A stretch of 5,186 nucleotides of DNA from an uncultured Clostridia bacterium (GCA_947623765.1 CANQIG010000148.1:1-5186); one strand, 5' to 3'; shown: positions 1-5,178, numbered from the stretch's first letter. Numbers and translations are program-made. The notes: a model not told the origin generated them from the sequence alone.

Positions 1-141
1 ATCAAGGACATCCGTACAAAGGCGCTGCGTTCCACGAACCCGTGCAACGTCGTTCGCGCGACGCTGGCCGGTCTTTCGCAGCTCCGCACGGCTGAGGAGG
101 TCGCGGCGGTGCGCGGCAAGGCCGTGCAAGAGATCCTGTAA
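1..141 (+). CDS. rpsE: 30S ribosomal protein S5, C-terminal end (partial)
   Basis: This is the last 46 residues of ribosomal protein S5, a small-subunit protein near the mRNA entry and decoding region that affects translational accuracy. The window cuts off the 5' part, so the start codon is not visible. The visible segment reads in frame 1 and contains the typical S5 C-terminal pattern: NVVRATLAGL, then LRTAEEVAAVRGK, then a terminal QEIL before TAA. The N-terminal double-stranded-RNA-binding-like domain must lie upstream. The TAA stop is merged with the Shine-Dalgarno of the next gene (TAAGGAGG), so rpmD translation probably follows directly. Position before rpmD and rplO is the standard spc-operon order. 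The identification rests on the C-terminal motif plus context and is very secure. Confidence 0.96.
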   Translation: MKDIRTKALRSTNPCNVVRATLAGLSQLRTAEEVAAVRGKAVQEIL

Positions 142-154
142 GGAGGGTTCCGAA

Positions 155-334
155 ATGGCAGACGTTACGATCACGCTCAAAAAGAGTCTCATCGGCTGCA
201 AGAAGCCCCAGATCCTGACGGCGTATTCGCTGGGCCTCCGGAAGGTCGGCGACGTCACGAAGCAGCCCGATAACGCCCAGACTGCGGGCAAGATCCACAA
301 GATCGACCATCTCGTAGAGGTCACCAAAGGTTAA
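155..334 (+). CDS. rpmD: 50S ribosomal protein L30
   Basis: This encodes a 59-residue L30, a small protein on the surface of the large subunit. It is too short for many ORF finders but is full length for bacterial L30, which is usually about 60 residues. Visible hallmarks are an N-terminal strand (VTITLKKSLIG), the segment LTAYSLGLRKVGD, and a C-terminal KIHKIDHLVEV strand; family members commonly have a similar 'LGLRKxxxxV' core. ATG at 155 is chosen because AAGGAGG (140-146) lies 8 bases upstream and overlaps the rpsE stop. The gene ends in TAA, which again runs into the next Shine-Dalgarno (AAGGAGGTG, 333-341). It is clearly co-transcribed with rpsE and rplO. Nothing is odd in it apart from one cysteine at residue 15. 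Confidence 0.95.
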   Translation: MADVTITLKKSLIGCKKPQILTAYSLGLRKVGDVTKQPDNAQTAGKIHKIDHLVEVTKG

Positions 335-348
335 GGAGGTGTGCGAAA

Positions 349-789
349 ATGAAGCTCAATGAACTCAGGGCGGTCCCCGGCGCCCAGCACGACGCGAAGC
401 GCATCGGGCGCGGCCACGGTTCCGGCAACGGCAAGACCGCGGGCAAGGGCCACAAGGGCCAGAAGGCCCGCGCGGGCCACGGCTTCCGTCCCGGCTTTGA
501 AGGCGGCCAGATGCCTTTGCAGCGCCGTCTTCCGAAGCGCGGATTCAACAACATCTTCAGGAAAGAGGTGTACGCTGTCAACGTCAGCGCCCTCAACGCC
601 TTTGAGGACGAAGCGGTGGTGAACCGTGAAGTTCTCGAGAATGCCGGTCTTGTTCCCTCCGGCTGCGACGCGGTGAAGTTCCTCGCCGGCGGTACGCTCA
701 CGAAGAAGGTCACCGTCCAGGCGGACGCTTTCTCCGCTGCCGCAAAGGAGAAGATCGAAGCCGCCGGCGGGAAGGCCGAGGTGATCTGA
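349..789 (+). CDS. rplO: 50S ribosomal protein L15
   Basis: This encodes a 146-residue L15, a normal length for the family. L15 is a late-assembling large-subunit protein whose extended N-terminal half threads into 23S rRNA. The sequence shows the expected two-part structure. Residues about 17-65 form the Gly/Arg/Lys-rich extension (KRIGRGHGSGNGKTAGKG, then FEGGQMPLQRRLPKRGF). Residues about 75-146 form the globular domain, ending with the usual pattern of LTKKVTVQADAFS followed by an AAGGKAEVI tail. The start ATG at 349 has AAGGAGGTG (333-341) seven bases upstream, and only 14 bases separate it from the rpmD stop. The last codons double as the Shine-Dalgarno of secY (GAGGTGATC, 778-786), so the end of this gene is constrained by both functions. 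Identification is secure. Confidence 0.97.
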   Translation: MKLNELRAVPGAQHDAKRIGRGHGSGNGKTAGKGHKGQKARAGHGFRPGFEGGQMPLQRRLPKRGFNNIFRKEVYAVNVSALNAFEDEAVVNREVLENAGLVPSGCDAVKFLAGGTLTKKVTVQADAFSAAAKEKIEAAGGKAEVI

Positions 790-793
790 GTTG
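778..793 (+). promoter_or_regulatory. secY ribosome binding site inside rplO, with TTG start
   Basis: GAGGTGATC at 778-786 is a nine-base match to the complement of the 16S rRNA 3' end. It lies wholly within the last codons of rplO. Four bases later is TTG (791-793), which begins secY; the rplO stop TGA occupies 787-789. A ribosome finishing rplO therefore ends on the secY start. The long Shine-Dalgarno match probably compensates for the weak TTG start codon and ties SecY output to L15 translation (inference). Confidence 0.85.
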
Positions 794-2098
794 TTTAACA
801 CACTGAAAAACGCTTGGAAGATCCCGGACCTCCGCAAAAAACTCCTCTTCACGGTGCTCATCATCATCGTGTTCCGGTTCGGCTCCGTCATCCCGGTGCC
901 GTTCCTCGACGCGAGCGCACTCTCGACCCTGATGCAGAACGCGGACGGGACGGCGCTCGGCTACGTCAATATGCTGACCGGCGGCGCGTTCTCCTACGCT
1001 TCGCTCTTCGCGATGGGCATCACCCCGTATATCAACGCCTCCATCATTATGCAGCTGCTCACCGTGGCGATCCCGCCGCTCGAGCGCATGGCGAAGGAGG
1101 GCGAGACGGGCCGGCAGAAGATCGCCGCCATCACCCGCTACGTGACGGTCGGCATCGGTCTGCTGCAGGGCACCGCGTACTACTTCTATCTGCTCGGCAA
1201 CCACGTCACGCTCTATAGCGAGGGCTTCTCCGCGGTCTTTGCGGCGATCATCATCATCATCGCGTTCTCTGCGGGCACCGCGCTCATCATGTGGATGGGC
1301 GAGCAGATCAACACCAAGGGTGTCGGCAACGGCATCTCCATCATCCTGTTCGCGGGCATCATCGCGCGTATGCCGGTGACGTTCGGGCAGGTCTGGAACT
1401 ACTTTGCGGCGGCGCTGGAGTCGCCGGAGAGCTACGGCCGTTACTTCATCTTTGCGCCGCTCTTCATCGTCCTGTTCCTCGCGGTCATCTGGGTCATCAT
1501 CTTCATGAACGACTCGGAGCGCCGCATCCCGGTGCAGTACGCGAAGCGCGTCGTCGGCCGCAAGATGTACGGCGGCCAGTCCACCCATCTGCCGATCAAG
1601 GTGACGATGAGCGGCGTCATGCCGATCATCTTCGCCTCGTCGATCCTTTCGATCCCGAGCACGATCCGGATGTTTGTACCGAACCCGACAGGCTTCTGGC
1701 TTGGCTTCTTTGAAGCCTTCTCGACCTCCGGGTGGCTGTACAGCGTCCTGTACCTGCTGCTGATCGTCGTCTTCGCGTACTTCTACATGACGATTCAGTA
1801 TAACCCGCTCGAGATCGCCAACAACCTCCGCCAGAACAACGGCGCGATCCCGGGCATCCGTCCGGGCAAGCCCACGGCGGACTTTATCAGCAAGATCCTT
1901 TCCAAGGTGACCCTCATCGGCGCCATCTTCCTCGCAGTGGTCGCGATCCTGCCGATCATCTACGGCAACCTCACCGGCATGGTGGGCCTCACCATGGGCG
2001 GCACGTCCGTCATCATCATGGTGGGCGTCGCGCTCGAGACCGTGAAGCAGATCGAGTCCCAGATGATGATGCGCCACTACAAGGGCTTCCTGGACTAA
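791..2098 (+). CDS. secY: Protein translocase subunit SecY
   Basis: SecY is the channel-forming core of the SecYEG translocon in the inner membrane, moving unfolded proteins out with SecA or inserting membrane proteins with the ribosome. The protein is 435 residues, normal length. About ten hydrophobic segments are visible, roughly at 17-38, 66-92, 115-135, 148-170, 178-198, 217-239, 268-288, 314-335, 370-390 and 396-415. Family signatures include the N-terminus NAWKIPDLRKKLLF, GITPYINASIIMQLL (about 76-90), the cytosolic loop ERRIPVQYAKR between segments 6 and 7, and NNGAIPGIRPGKPT between segments 8 and 9; the last two loops contact SecA and the ribosome. The start is TTG at 791, supported by a nine-base Shine-Dalgarno and by the family N-terminus beginning at this residue; the next in-frame Met (residue 48) would remove the first membrane segment. 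It lies one base after rplO. Confidence 0.97.
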   Translation: MFNTLKNAWKIPDLRKKLLFTVLIIIVFRFGSVIPVPFLDASALSTLMQNADGTALGYVNMLTGGAFSYASLFAMGITPYINASIIMQLLTVAIPPLERMAKEGETGRQKIAAITRYVTVGIGLLQGTAYYFYLLGNHVTLYSEGFSAVFAAIIIIIAFSAGTALIMWMGEQINTKGVGNGISIILFAGIIARMPVTFGQVWNYFAAALESPESYGRYFIFAPLFIVLFLAVIWVIIFMNDSERRIPVQYAKRVVGRKMYGGQSTHLPIKVTMSGVMPIIFASSILSIPSTIRMFVPNPTGFWLGFFEAFSTSGWLYSVLYLLLIVVFAYFYMTIQYNPLEIANNLRQNNGAIPGIRPGKPTADFISKILSKVTLIGAIFLAVVAILPIIYGNLTGMVGLTMGGTSVIIMVGVALETVKQIESQMMMRHYKGFLD

Positions 2099-2190
2099 GG
2101 GAATGTGCGTCCCCCGCTTTTCCGAAGACCGGACAGCGTTCCGGCGGGCTTTCGCCCGTCGGGACCGTGGATACAGAAAGGAGCAAAGTC
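2099..2190 (+). promoter_or_regulatory. secY-adk intergenic leader with strong hairpin
   Basis: This 92-base gap is long for an otherwise tightly packed operon. Positions 2138-2149 can pair with 2154-2165, giving a 12-bp stem with two G-U pairs and a four-base loop (TTTC). No T-run follows, so it does not look like an intrinsic terminator. An alternative fold joins GTCCC (2109-2113) to GGGAC (2161-2165), with two arms inside: GCT/AGC plus TCCG/CGGA (2116-2137) and 2143-2149 with 2154-2160. I see no convincing -35/-10 promoter. The adk Shine-Dalgarno (AAAGGAG, about 2177-2183) lies just after the structure. A role in mRNA processing, stability or adk translation is possible but not shown. Confidence 0.5.
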
Positions 2191-2823
2191 ATGAAGCTGA
2201 TTTTTTTGGGGGCGCCCGGCGCAGGCAAGGGCACCCAGGCAGAAGTAGTTTGCAAAGAGCTGAATATTCCCGCGATTTCCACGGGCAATATTCTGCGCGA
2301 AGCGCTGAAGAGCGGCACGGAAATGGGGCTCAAGGCGAAGACGTATATGGAGGCCGGCAAGCTGGTGCCCGATGACGTCGTCATCGGCATCATCAAGGAC
2401 CGCCTCGCCGAGGACGACTGCAAAAACGGCTTCGTGCTCGACGGCTTCCCGAGGACCATTCCGCAGGCCGAGGCGCTGGACGCCTCCGGCATCGTGATCG
2501 ACCGGGTCATCGACATCGAGGTCCCGGACGAGAAGATCGTCGCGAGAATGTCCGGCCGCCGTGTCTGCGAGCAGTGCGGCGCGTCCTACCATATGCTGTA
2601 TAAGCATCCGAAGGTCGAGGGCGTGTGCGACAGCTGCGGCGGCACCCTCGTTCAGCGCAAGGATGACCATCCGGATACCGTTCTGGACCGGCTCCGCGTC
2701 TACCACGAGCAGACCGAGCCGCTCAAGGCGTATTATGAGAAGCAGGGCAAGCTCAAGATCGTCGAAGGGCAGGAGGAGATCGCGGATACCACCGCCCTCA
2801 CCCTGAAGGCGGTCGCGGAATGA
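2191..2823 (+). CDS. adk: Adenylate kinase (zinc-LID type)
   Basis: Adenylate kinase interconverts ATP + AMP and 2 ADP in the cytosol and keeps adenine nucleotides balanced. The 210-residue protein is close to the usual 210-220. It opens with the P-loop GAPGAGKGT (7-15), followed by the AMP-binding region ISTGNILREAL (29-39) and DGFPRTIPQAEAL (84-96, Arg88). The LID runs about 121-160 and holds four cysteines in two C-x2-C pairs (C126, C129, C146, C149), the structural zinc site seen in Gram-positive enzymes and absent from Escherichia coli Adk. Basic residues R123, R124 and R167 fit the usual phosphate-binding arginines. ATG at 2191 is preferred: AAAGGAG precedes it and the family N-terminus begins there; an upstream in-frame GTG at 2167 would add eight residues and lies beyond the hairpin. 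Asn33 replaces the more usual Asp. The end overlaps map. Confidence 0.97.
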   Translation: MKLIFLGAPGAGKGTQAEVVCKELNIPAISTGNILREALKSGTEMGLKAKTYMEAGKLVPDDVVIGIIKDRLAEDDCKNGFVLDGFPRTIPQAEALDASGIVIDRVIDIEVPDEKIVARMSGRRVCEQCGASYHMLYKHPKVEGVCDSCGGTLVQRKDDHPDTVLDRLRVYHEQTEPLKAYYEKQGKLKIVEGQEEIADTTALTLKAVAE

Positions 2824-3584
2824 TCTCCCTGAAGACGAACCGCGAACTGCGCTATATGCGCGACGCGGGGCGGATCTCGCAGGAGGCGCTGCTCGCCGCA
2901 GGCGAAGCCGTGCGGCCGGGCATCTCCACGCTGGAGCTGGACGCCATCGCCCGCAAAACCATCGAGAAAGCCGGGGCCACCCCCAGCTTTCTCGGGTACG
3001 GCGGGTTTCCGGCAAGCGCCTGCATTTCCGTCAACCATGTGGTCATCCACGGCATACCGAGCGCAAAGCAGATCCTGAAAGAGGGCGACATCGTCTCCAT
3101 CGACGTCGGCGCCTTCTACGGCGGGTTCCACGGCGACAACGCATGGACGTTCCCCGTCGGCAGGATCTCCGAGGAGGCCCAAAAGCTCCTCGACACCACG
3201 CGCGAGAGCCTGTTCCTCGGCATCGAGCAGGCGCGCGTGGGGAACCGCGTTGGGGACATCGGCGCGGCGGTGCAGCGGTATGCGGAAGCGCACGGCTACT
3301 CGGTGGTACGCGATTTCGTCGGCCACGGCGTAGGCGTGCAGATGCACGAGGACCCAAGCGTCCCAAATTACGGCACGCCCGGAAGGGGCGTGCGGCTCAC
3401 AGCGGGCATGGTCATCGCGATCGAACCCATGGTGAACATGGGGACGTCTGCGGTGCGGCAGCTCGGCGACGGCTGGACGGTCGTCACCGAGGACAAAAAG
3501 CTCTCCGCCCACTTTGAGCACACCGTCGCCATCACGCCCGACGGGCCCGTGATCCTCACGGCGCTCGGCCAGGGGGGCAAGTAG
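2820..3584 (+). CDS. map: Methionine aminopeptidase, type I
   Basis: This metalloprotease removes the initiator methionine from new proteins whose second residue is small. At 254 residues it has the compact type I length with no N-terminal zinc-finger extension. The expected two-metal ligands are all visible: D95 (in VSIDVGAF), D106 (in FHGDNAW), H169 (in VGHGVG), E202 (in AIEPMV) and E233 (in HFEHTVA). H77 (in VIHGIP) and H176 (in QMHEDP) match the conserved substrate-side histidines. The start ATG at 2820 overlaps the adk TGA as ATGA, and the family N-terminus (ISLKTNRELRYMRDAGRI) begins right there. Only a weak Shine-Dalgarno (AAGGCGG, 2806-2812) precedes it, so translation probably depends on ribosomes finishing adk. 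Its location among translation genes is standard for Bacillota. Confidence 0.97.
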   Translation: MISLKTNRELRYMRDAGRISQEALLAAGEAVRPGISTLELDAIARKTIEKAGATPSFLGYGGFPASACISVNHVVIHGIPSAKQILKEGDIVSIDVGAFYGGFHGDNAWTFPVGRISEEAQKLLDTTRESLFLGIEQARVGNRVGDIGAAVQRYAEAHGYSVVRDFVGHGVGVQMHEDPSVPNYGTPGRGVRLTAGMVIAIEPMVNMGTSAVRQLGDGWTVVTEDKKLSAHFEHTVAITPDGPVILTALGQGGK

Positions 3585-3588
3585 AGTT

Positions 3589-3858
3589 ATGGAGCTCATA
3601 CGCGGGCTGATCGTGATCCCCCGCGCGGGCCGGGACAAGGGACAGCCGCAGGCGGTCGTCGCGGTCGAGGACGGGTTCGTTCTCACGGCGGACGGCGCAC
3701 GGCGGCCGCTCGCCCGGCCGAAACGGCGTAGCGTGAAGCACATCGCGCGGACGAACGCGCTCCTCTCCGAAGAGGAGCTGCGCGGAGACCGGCTGCTGCG
3801 GCGCGCGCTCGCGCGGTTTGGGAGCGGGGAGACCTCCCCGAGGATACAGCCGAAATAA
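3589..3858 (+). CDS. KOW-domain RNA-binding protein (L14e/L27e-like, YbzG type)
   Basis: This small basic protein of 89 residues resembles the KOW-fold part of archaeal/eukaryotic ribosomal proteins L14e and L27e. Residues about 5-32 carry the KOW-like pattern (GLIVIPRAGRDKG, then AVVAVEDGFVLTADG). Residues 38-56 are a basic stretch (RRPLARPKRRSVKHIARTN) typical of this group. The tail after residue 57 is charged and probably helical (LLSEEELRGDRLLRRALARF) and I cannot place it in a family. Bacillus subtilis has a gene of this type, ybzG, in the same place between map and infA, so position and fold agree. The molecular role is unknown; rRNA or ribosome binding is inference. ATG at 3589 is four bases after the map stop; the only nearby Shine-Dalgarno-like run (AGGGGGG, 3571-3577) is a little far away, which suggests coupling to map. 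Confidence 0.87.
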   Translation: MELIRGLIVIPRAGRDKGQPQAVVAVEDGFVLTADGARRPLARPKRRSVKHIARTNALLSEEELRGDRLLRRALARFGSGETSPRIQPK

Positions 3859-3869
3859 GCCCGGAATTT

Positions 3870-3883
3870 GGGGCGTTCGCCCC
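3870..3883 (+). other. GC hairpin upstream of infA
   Basis: GGGGC (3870-3874) can pair with GCCCC (3879-3883) around a GTTC loop. It lies in the 43-base gap between the KOW gene and infA, seven bases before the infA Shine-Dalgarno. Only three T's follow (3888-3890), so it is not a convincing terminator. It resembles in layout the hairpin before adk: a GGGC stem, a four-base loop ending TTC, then GCCC. It may stabilise or punctuate the message, but no function can be claimed. Confidence 0.45.
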
Positions 3884-3901
3884 GCCGTTTAGGAGTATGT
3901 T

Positions 3902-4120
3902 ATGTCCAAACAAGACGTAATCGAGGTAGAGGGGGTCGTCCGCGAGGCGCTGCCGAACGCGACGTTCAAGGTGGAGATCCCCGGCAAGCACATGATCCTC
4001 GCCCACATTTCCGGCAAGCTGCGCATGAATTTCATCCGCATTTTGCCCGGCGACAAGGTCACTGTGGAAATGAGCCCGTACGATCTGACCAAGGGCCGGA
4101 TCACGTGGCGCACCAAGTGA
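3902..4120 (+). CDS. infA: Translation initiation factor IF-1
   Basis: IF-1 is a single OB-fold protein that occupies the A site of the 30S subunit during initiation and works with IF-2 and IF-3. The 72-residue length is exactly typical. Diagnostic segments are IEVEGVVREALPNATFKVE (7-25), ILAHISGKLRMNFIRILPGDKVTVE (split over about 32-56), and SPYDLTKGRITWR (58-70). The start ATG at 3902 follows TAGGAG (3890-3895) by six bases. The loop IPGKH at 26-30 differs from the more common ENGH form, a small lineage-level change. A 34-base gap separates it from rpmJ. In Bacillota infA commonly sits here, between map (or the KOW gene) and rpmJ, so context and sequence agree. Confidence 0.97.
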   Translation: MSKQDVIEVEGVVREALPNATFKVEIPGKHMILAHISGKLRMNFIRILPGDKVTVEMSPYDLTKGRITWRTK

Positions 4121-4154
4121 GACAAAACGAAGACCTTTTAAGGAGGGCACACAA

Positions 4155-4268
4155 ATGAAAGTCAGACCTTCTGTAAAGAAGATGTGTGAGAAGTGCAAGA
4201 TCATCAAGCGCAAGGGCAAGGTCATGGTCATCTGTGACAACCCGAAGCACAAGCAGCGCCAGGGCTAA
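4155..4268 (+). CDS. rpmJ: 50S ribosomal protein L36 (zinc-binding form)
   Basis: This encodes a 37-residue L36, the smallest ribosomal protein and easily missed by length filters. Start to stop it reads MKVRPSVKKMCEKC at the N-terminus and ends with NPKHKQRQG. It is the 'C+' form with a full zinc ribbon: C11 and C14 in C-x2-C, then C27 and H32. Zinc-bearing L36 is often paralleled in other genomes by a zinc-free copy used under zinc starvation; no such copy is in this window. ATG at 4155 follows a strong AAGGAGG (4140-4146) with eight bases of spacing. The protein sits at the base of the L7/L12 stalk side of the large subunit and binds 23S rRNA. A structured 103-base gap follows before rpsM. 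Confidence 0.96.
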   Translation: MKVRPSVKKMCEKCKIIKRKGKVMVICDNPKHKQRQG

Positions 4269-4287
4269 ACGCCGGCACAAGTTTTCA

Positions 4288-4346
4288 GCCGTCCTACGCT
4301 GCGAAGGAACGCGGCGGGCCTTCCGGACGGAAGGCGCCGGGACGGC
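4288..4346 (+). promoter_or_regulatory. Predicted three-way-junction RNA leader of rpsM
   Basis: Within the 103-base rpmJ-rpsM gap (4269-4371), 44 of 59 bases can be paired into a compact three-arm RNA. P1 pairs 4288-4295 with 4339-4346 (GCCGTCCT with GGGACGGC, eight pairs including one U-G). P2 pairs 4297-4303 with 4310-4316 (seven pairs, one U-G) and has the loop AAGGAA. P3 pairs 4318-4324 (GCCTTCC) with 4329-4335 (GGAAGGC) and has the loop GGAC. The junction has only one, one and three unpaired bases. The structure ends five bases before the rpsM Shine-Dalgarno-like AAAGGA. No T-run follows, so it is not a terminator. In Escherichia coli the equivalent site holds the pseudoknotted S4-binding repressor site; analogous autoregulation here is inference. 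Confidence 0.6.
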
Positions 4347-4350
4347 GAAG

Positions 4351-4374
4351 AAAGGAAAGTGAATCAACAACATG
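4351..4374 (+). promoter_or_regulatory. rpsM ribosome binding site with long spacing
   Basis: The best Shine-Dalgarno-like element before rpsM is AAAGGA (4351-4356). It lies 15 bases from the ATG at 4372, whereas the other genes here use about 4-8. The reading frame is closed just upstream by TGA at 4360-4362, so no earlier start is possible. The weak, distant site next to the predicted junction RNA fits a translationally controlled start, although this is inference. Confidence 0.6.
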
Positions 4375-4740
4375 GCACGTATTTCCGGTATTGACTTACC
4401 CAGAGATAAGCGGATCGAGATCGCGCTCACGTATATTTTCGGCATTGGCCGCAAGACCGCGTCGGACATCTGCGCCGCCACCGGCGTGGACCCTGACATC
4501 CGCGTGAGAGACCTTTCCGAGGACGACGCGTCGAAGCTCAGAGAGTACATCGACCACAACATCCACGTGGAAGGCGACCTGCGCCGCGAGATCGCGTTCG
4601 ACATCAAGCGCCTCATCGAGATCGGCTGCTACCGCGGCGTCCGTCACCGCAAGGGCCTGCCCGTGAGAGGACAGCGCTCCAAGACCAACGCCAGAACGCG
4701 CAAGGGCCCGAGAAAGGCCGCCATCAAGAAGAAGAAGTAA
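4372..4740 (+). CDS. rpsM: 30S ribosomal protein S13
   Basis: S13 sits in the head of the small subunit, contacts the large subunit through intersubunit bridges and touches P-site tRNA with its basic tail. The 122-residue length is typical. The N-terminal helix-two-turn-helix region carries ARISGIDLPRDKRIEIALTY (2-21) and FGIGRKTASDIC (23-34). The family signature is GCYRGVRHRKGLPVRGQRSK (85-104), followed by TNARTRKGPRK and a Lys-rich end. ATG at 4372 is the only possible start, since an in-frame TGA lies at 4360-4362, and the family N-terminus begins there. It follows the structured leader and is separated from rpsK by 16 bases. In many bacteria this is the first gene of the alpha operon. 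Confidence 0.97.
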   Translation: MARISGIDLPRDKRIEIALTYIFGIGRKTASDICAATGVDPDIRVRDLSEDDASKLREYIDHNIHVEGDLRREIAFDIKRLIEIGCYRGVRHRKGLPVRGQRSKTNARTRKGPRKAAIKKKK

Positions 4741-4756
4741 TCGGGAGGGAAATTTC

Positions 4757-5167
4757 ATGGCTACGAAAGGCGGAAAGAAAGGCACCACCGCTGTACGCCC
4801 GCGCCGCCGCGAGCGTAAAAACATTGAGCGCGGAGCCGCGCATATCCAGTCTACCTTCAACAATACGATCGTAACGATCACCGATACCCAGGGCAACGCG
4901 ATCTCCTGGGCCAGCGCCGGAGAGCTCGGCTTCCGCGGGTCCAGAAAGTCCACGCCGTTCGCGGCGCAGACCGCCGCGGAGACGGCCGCGAAGGCCGCCA
5001 TGGAGCACGGCATGAAGAGCGTCGAGGTCTACGTCAAGGGCCCGGGCGCCGGGCGCGAGGCCGCGATCCGCGCGCTGCAGGCCGCCGGTCTGGACGTCAG
5101 CATGATCAAGGACGTGACGCCGATCCCCCACAACGGCTGCCGTCCCCCGAAGAGAAGACGCGTATAA
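4757..5167 (+). CDS. rpsK: 30S ribosomal protein S11
   Basis: S11 lies on the platform of the small subunit, where it helps shape the mRNA path near the E site. The 136-residue protein is slightly longer than the usual 129-131. The difference is in a basic N-terminal extension (about 1-22, with PRRRERKNIERG leading into the core). The core shows AHIQSTFNNTIVTITD (28-43), then SAGELGFRGSRKSTPFAAQ (53-71), KGPGAGREAAIRALQAAGL (94-112) and the C-terminal signature DVTPIPHNGCRPPKRRR. ATG at 4757 follows GGGAGG (4743-4748) by eight bases. It completes the visible pair S13-S11. The next gene should start just beyond the window. Confidence 0.97.
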   Translation: MATKGGKKGTTAVRPRRRERKNIERGAAHIQSTFNNTIVTITDTQGNAISWASAGELGFRGSRKSTPFAAQTAAETAAKAAMEHGMKSVEVYVKGPGAGREAAIRALQAAGLDVSMIKDVTPIPHNGCRPPKRRRV

Positions 5168-5171
5168 TTTT

Positions 5172-5178
5172 AGGAGGT
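5172..5178 (+). promoter_or_regulatory. Shine-Dalgarno for the next gene (start outside window)
   Basis: AGGAGGT lies five bases after the rpsK stop and eight bases before the end of the window, so a start codon is expected at about 5187. In Clostridia the next gene is commonly rpsD (S4), then rpoA and rplQ; in Bacillus it is rpoA. Which gene follows cannot be seen here. Confidence 0.75.

Noticed and set aside
1247..1261. Five tandem ATC triplets inside secY
   Set aside because: They encode a run of isoleucines in a membrane segment of SecY, where such runs are expected; there is no sign of a frameshift.
710..2077. Long antisense open frame of 455 codons opposite secY
   Set aside because: Its product is a low-complexity run of Asp, His, Arg and Glu, as expected from reading GC-rich SecY codons backwards. 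It has no family resemblance and lies over an unmistakable secY.
2167..2190. Earlier GTG start for adk, adding eight residues
   Set aside because: The ATG at 2191 has a good Shine-Dalgarno and matches the family N-terminus; the GTG sits just after the hairpin stem with no good binding site.
2103..2375. Open frame of 90 codons beginning in the secY-adk gap
   Set aside because: It runs out of frame into adk, lacks a Shine-Dalgarno and has an Arg/Gly-rich shadow composition.
2733..3743. Antisense open frame of 336 codons opposite map and the KOW gene
   Set aside because: It has no recognisable domain and is explained by high third-position GC of the well-supported + strand genes.
3861..3890. 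Intrinsic terminator before infA
   Set aside because: The stem is only five pairs and is followed by GCCGTTTAGG, with three T's; the genes are clearly one transcription unit.
4288..4346. Intrinsic terminator between rpmJ and rpsM
   Set aside because: The structure is strong, but it is followed by GAAGAAAGGAAAG and not by a T-run.
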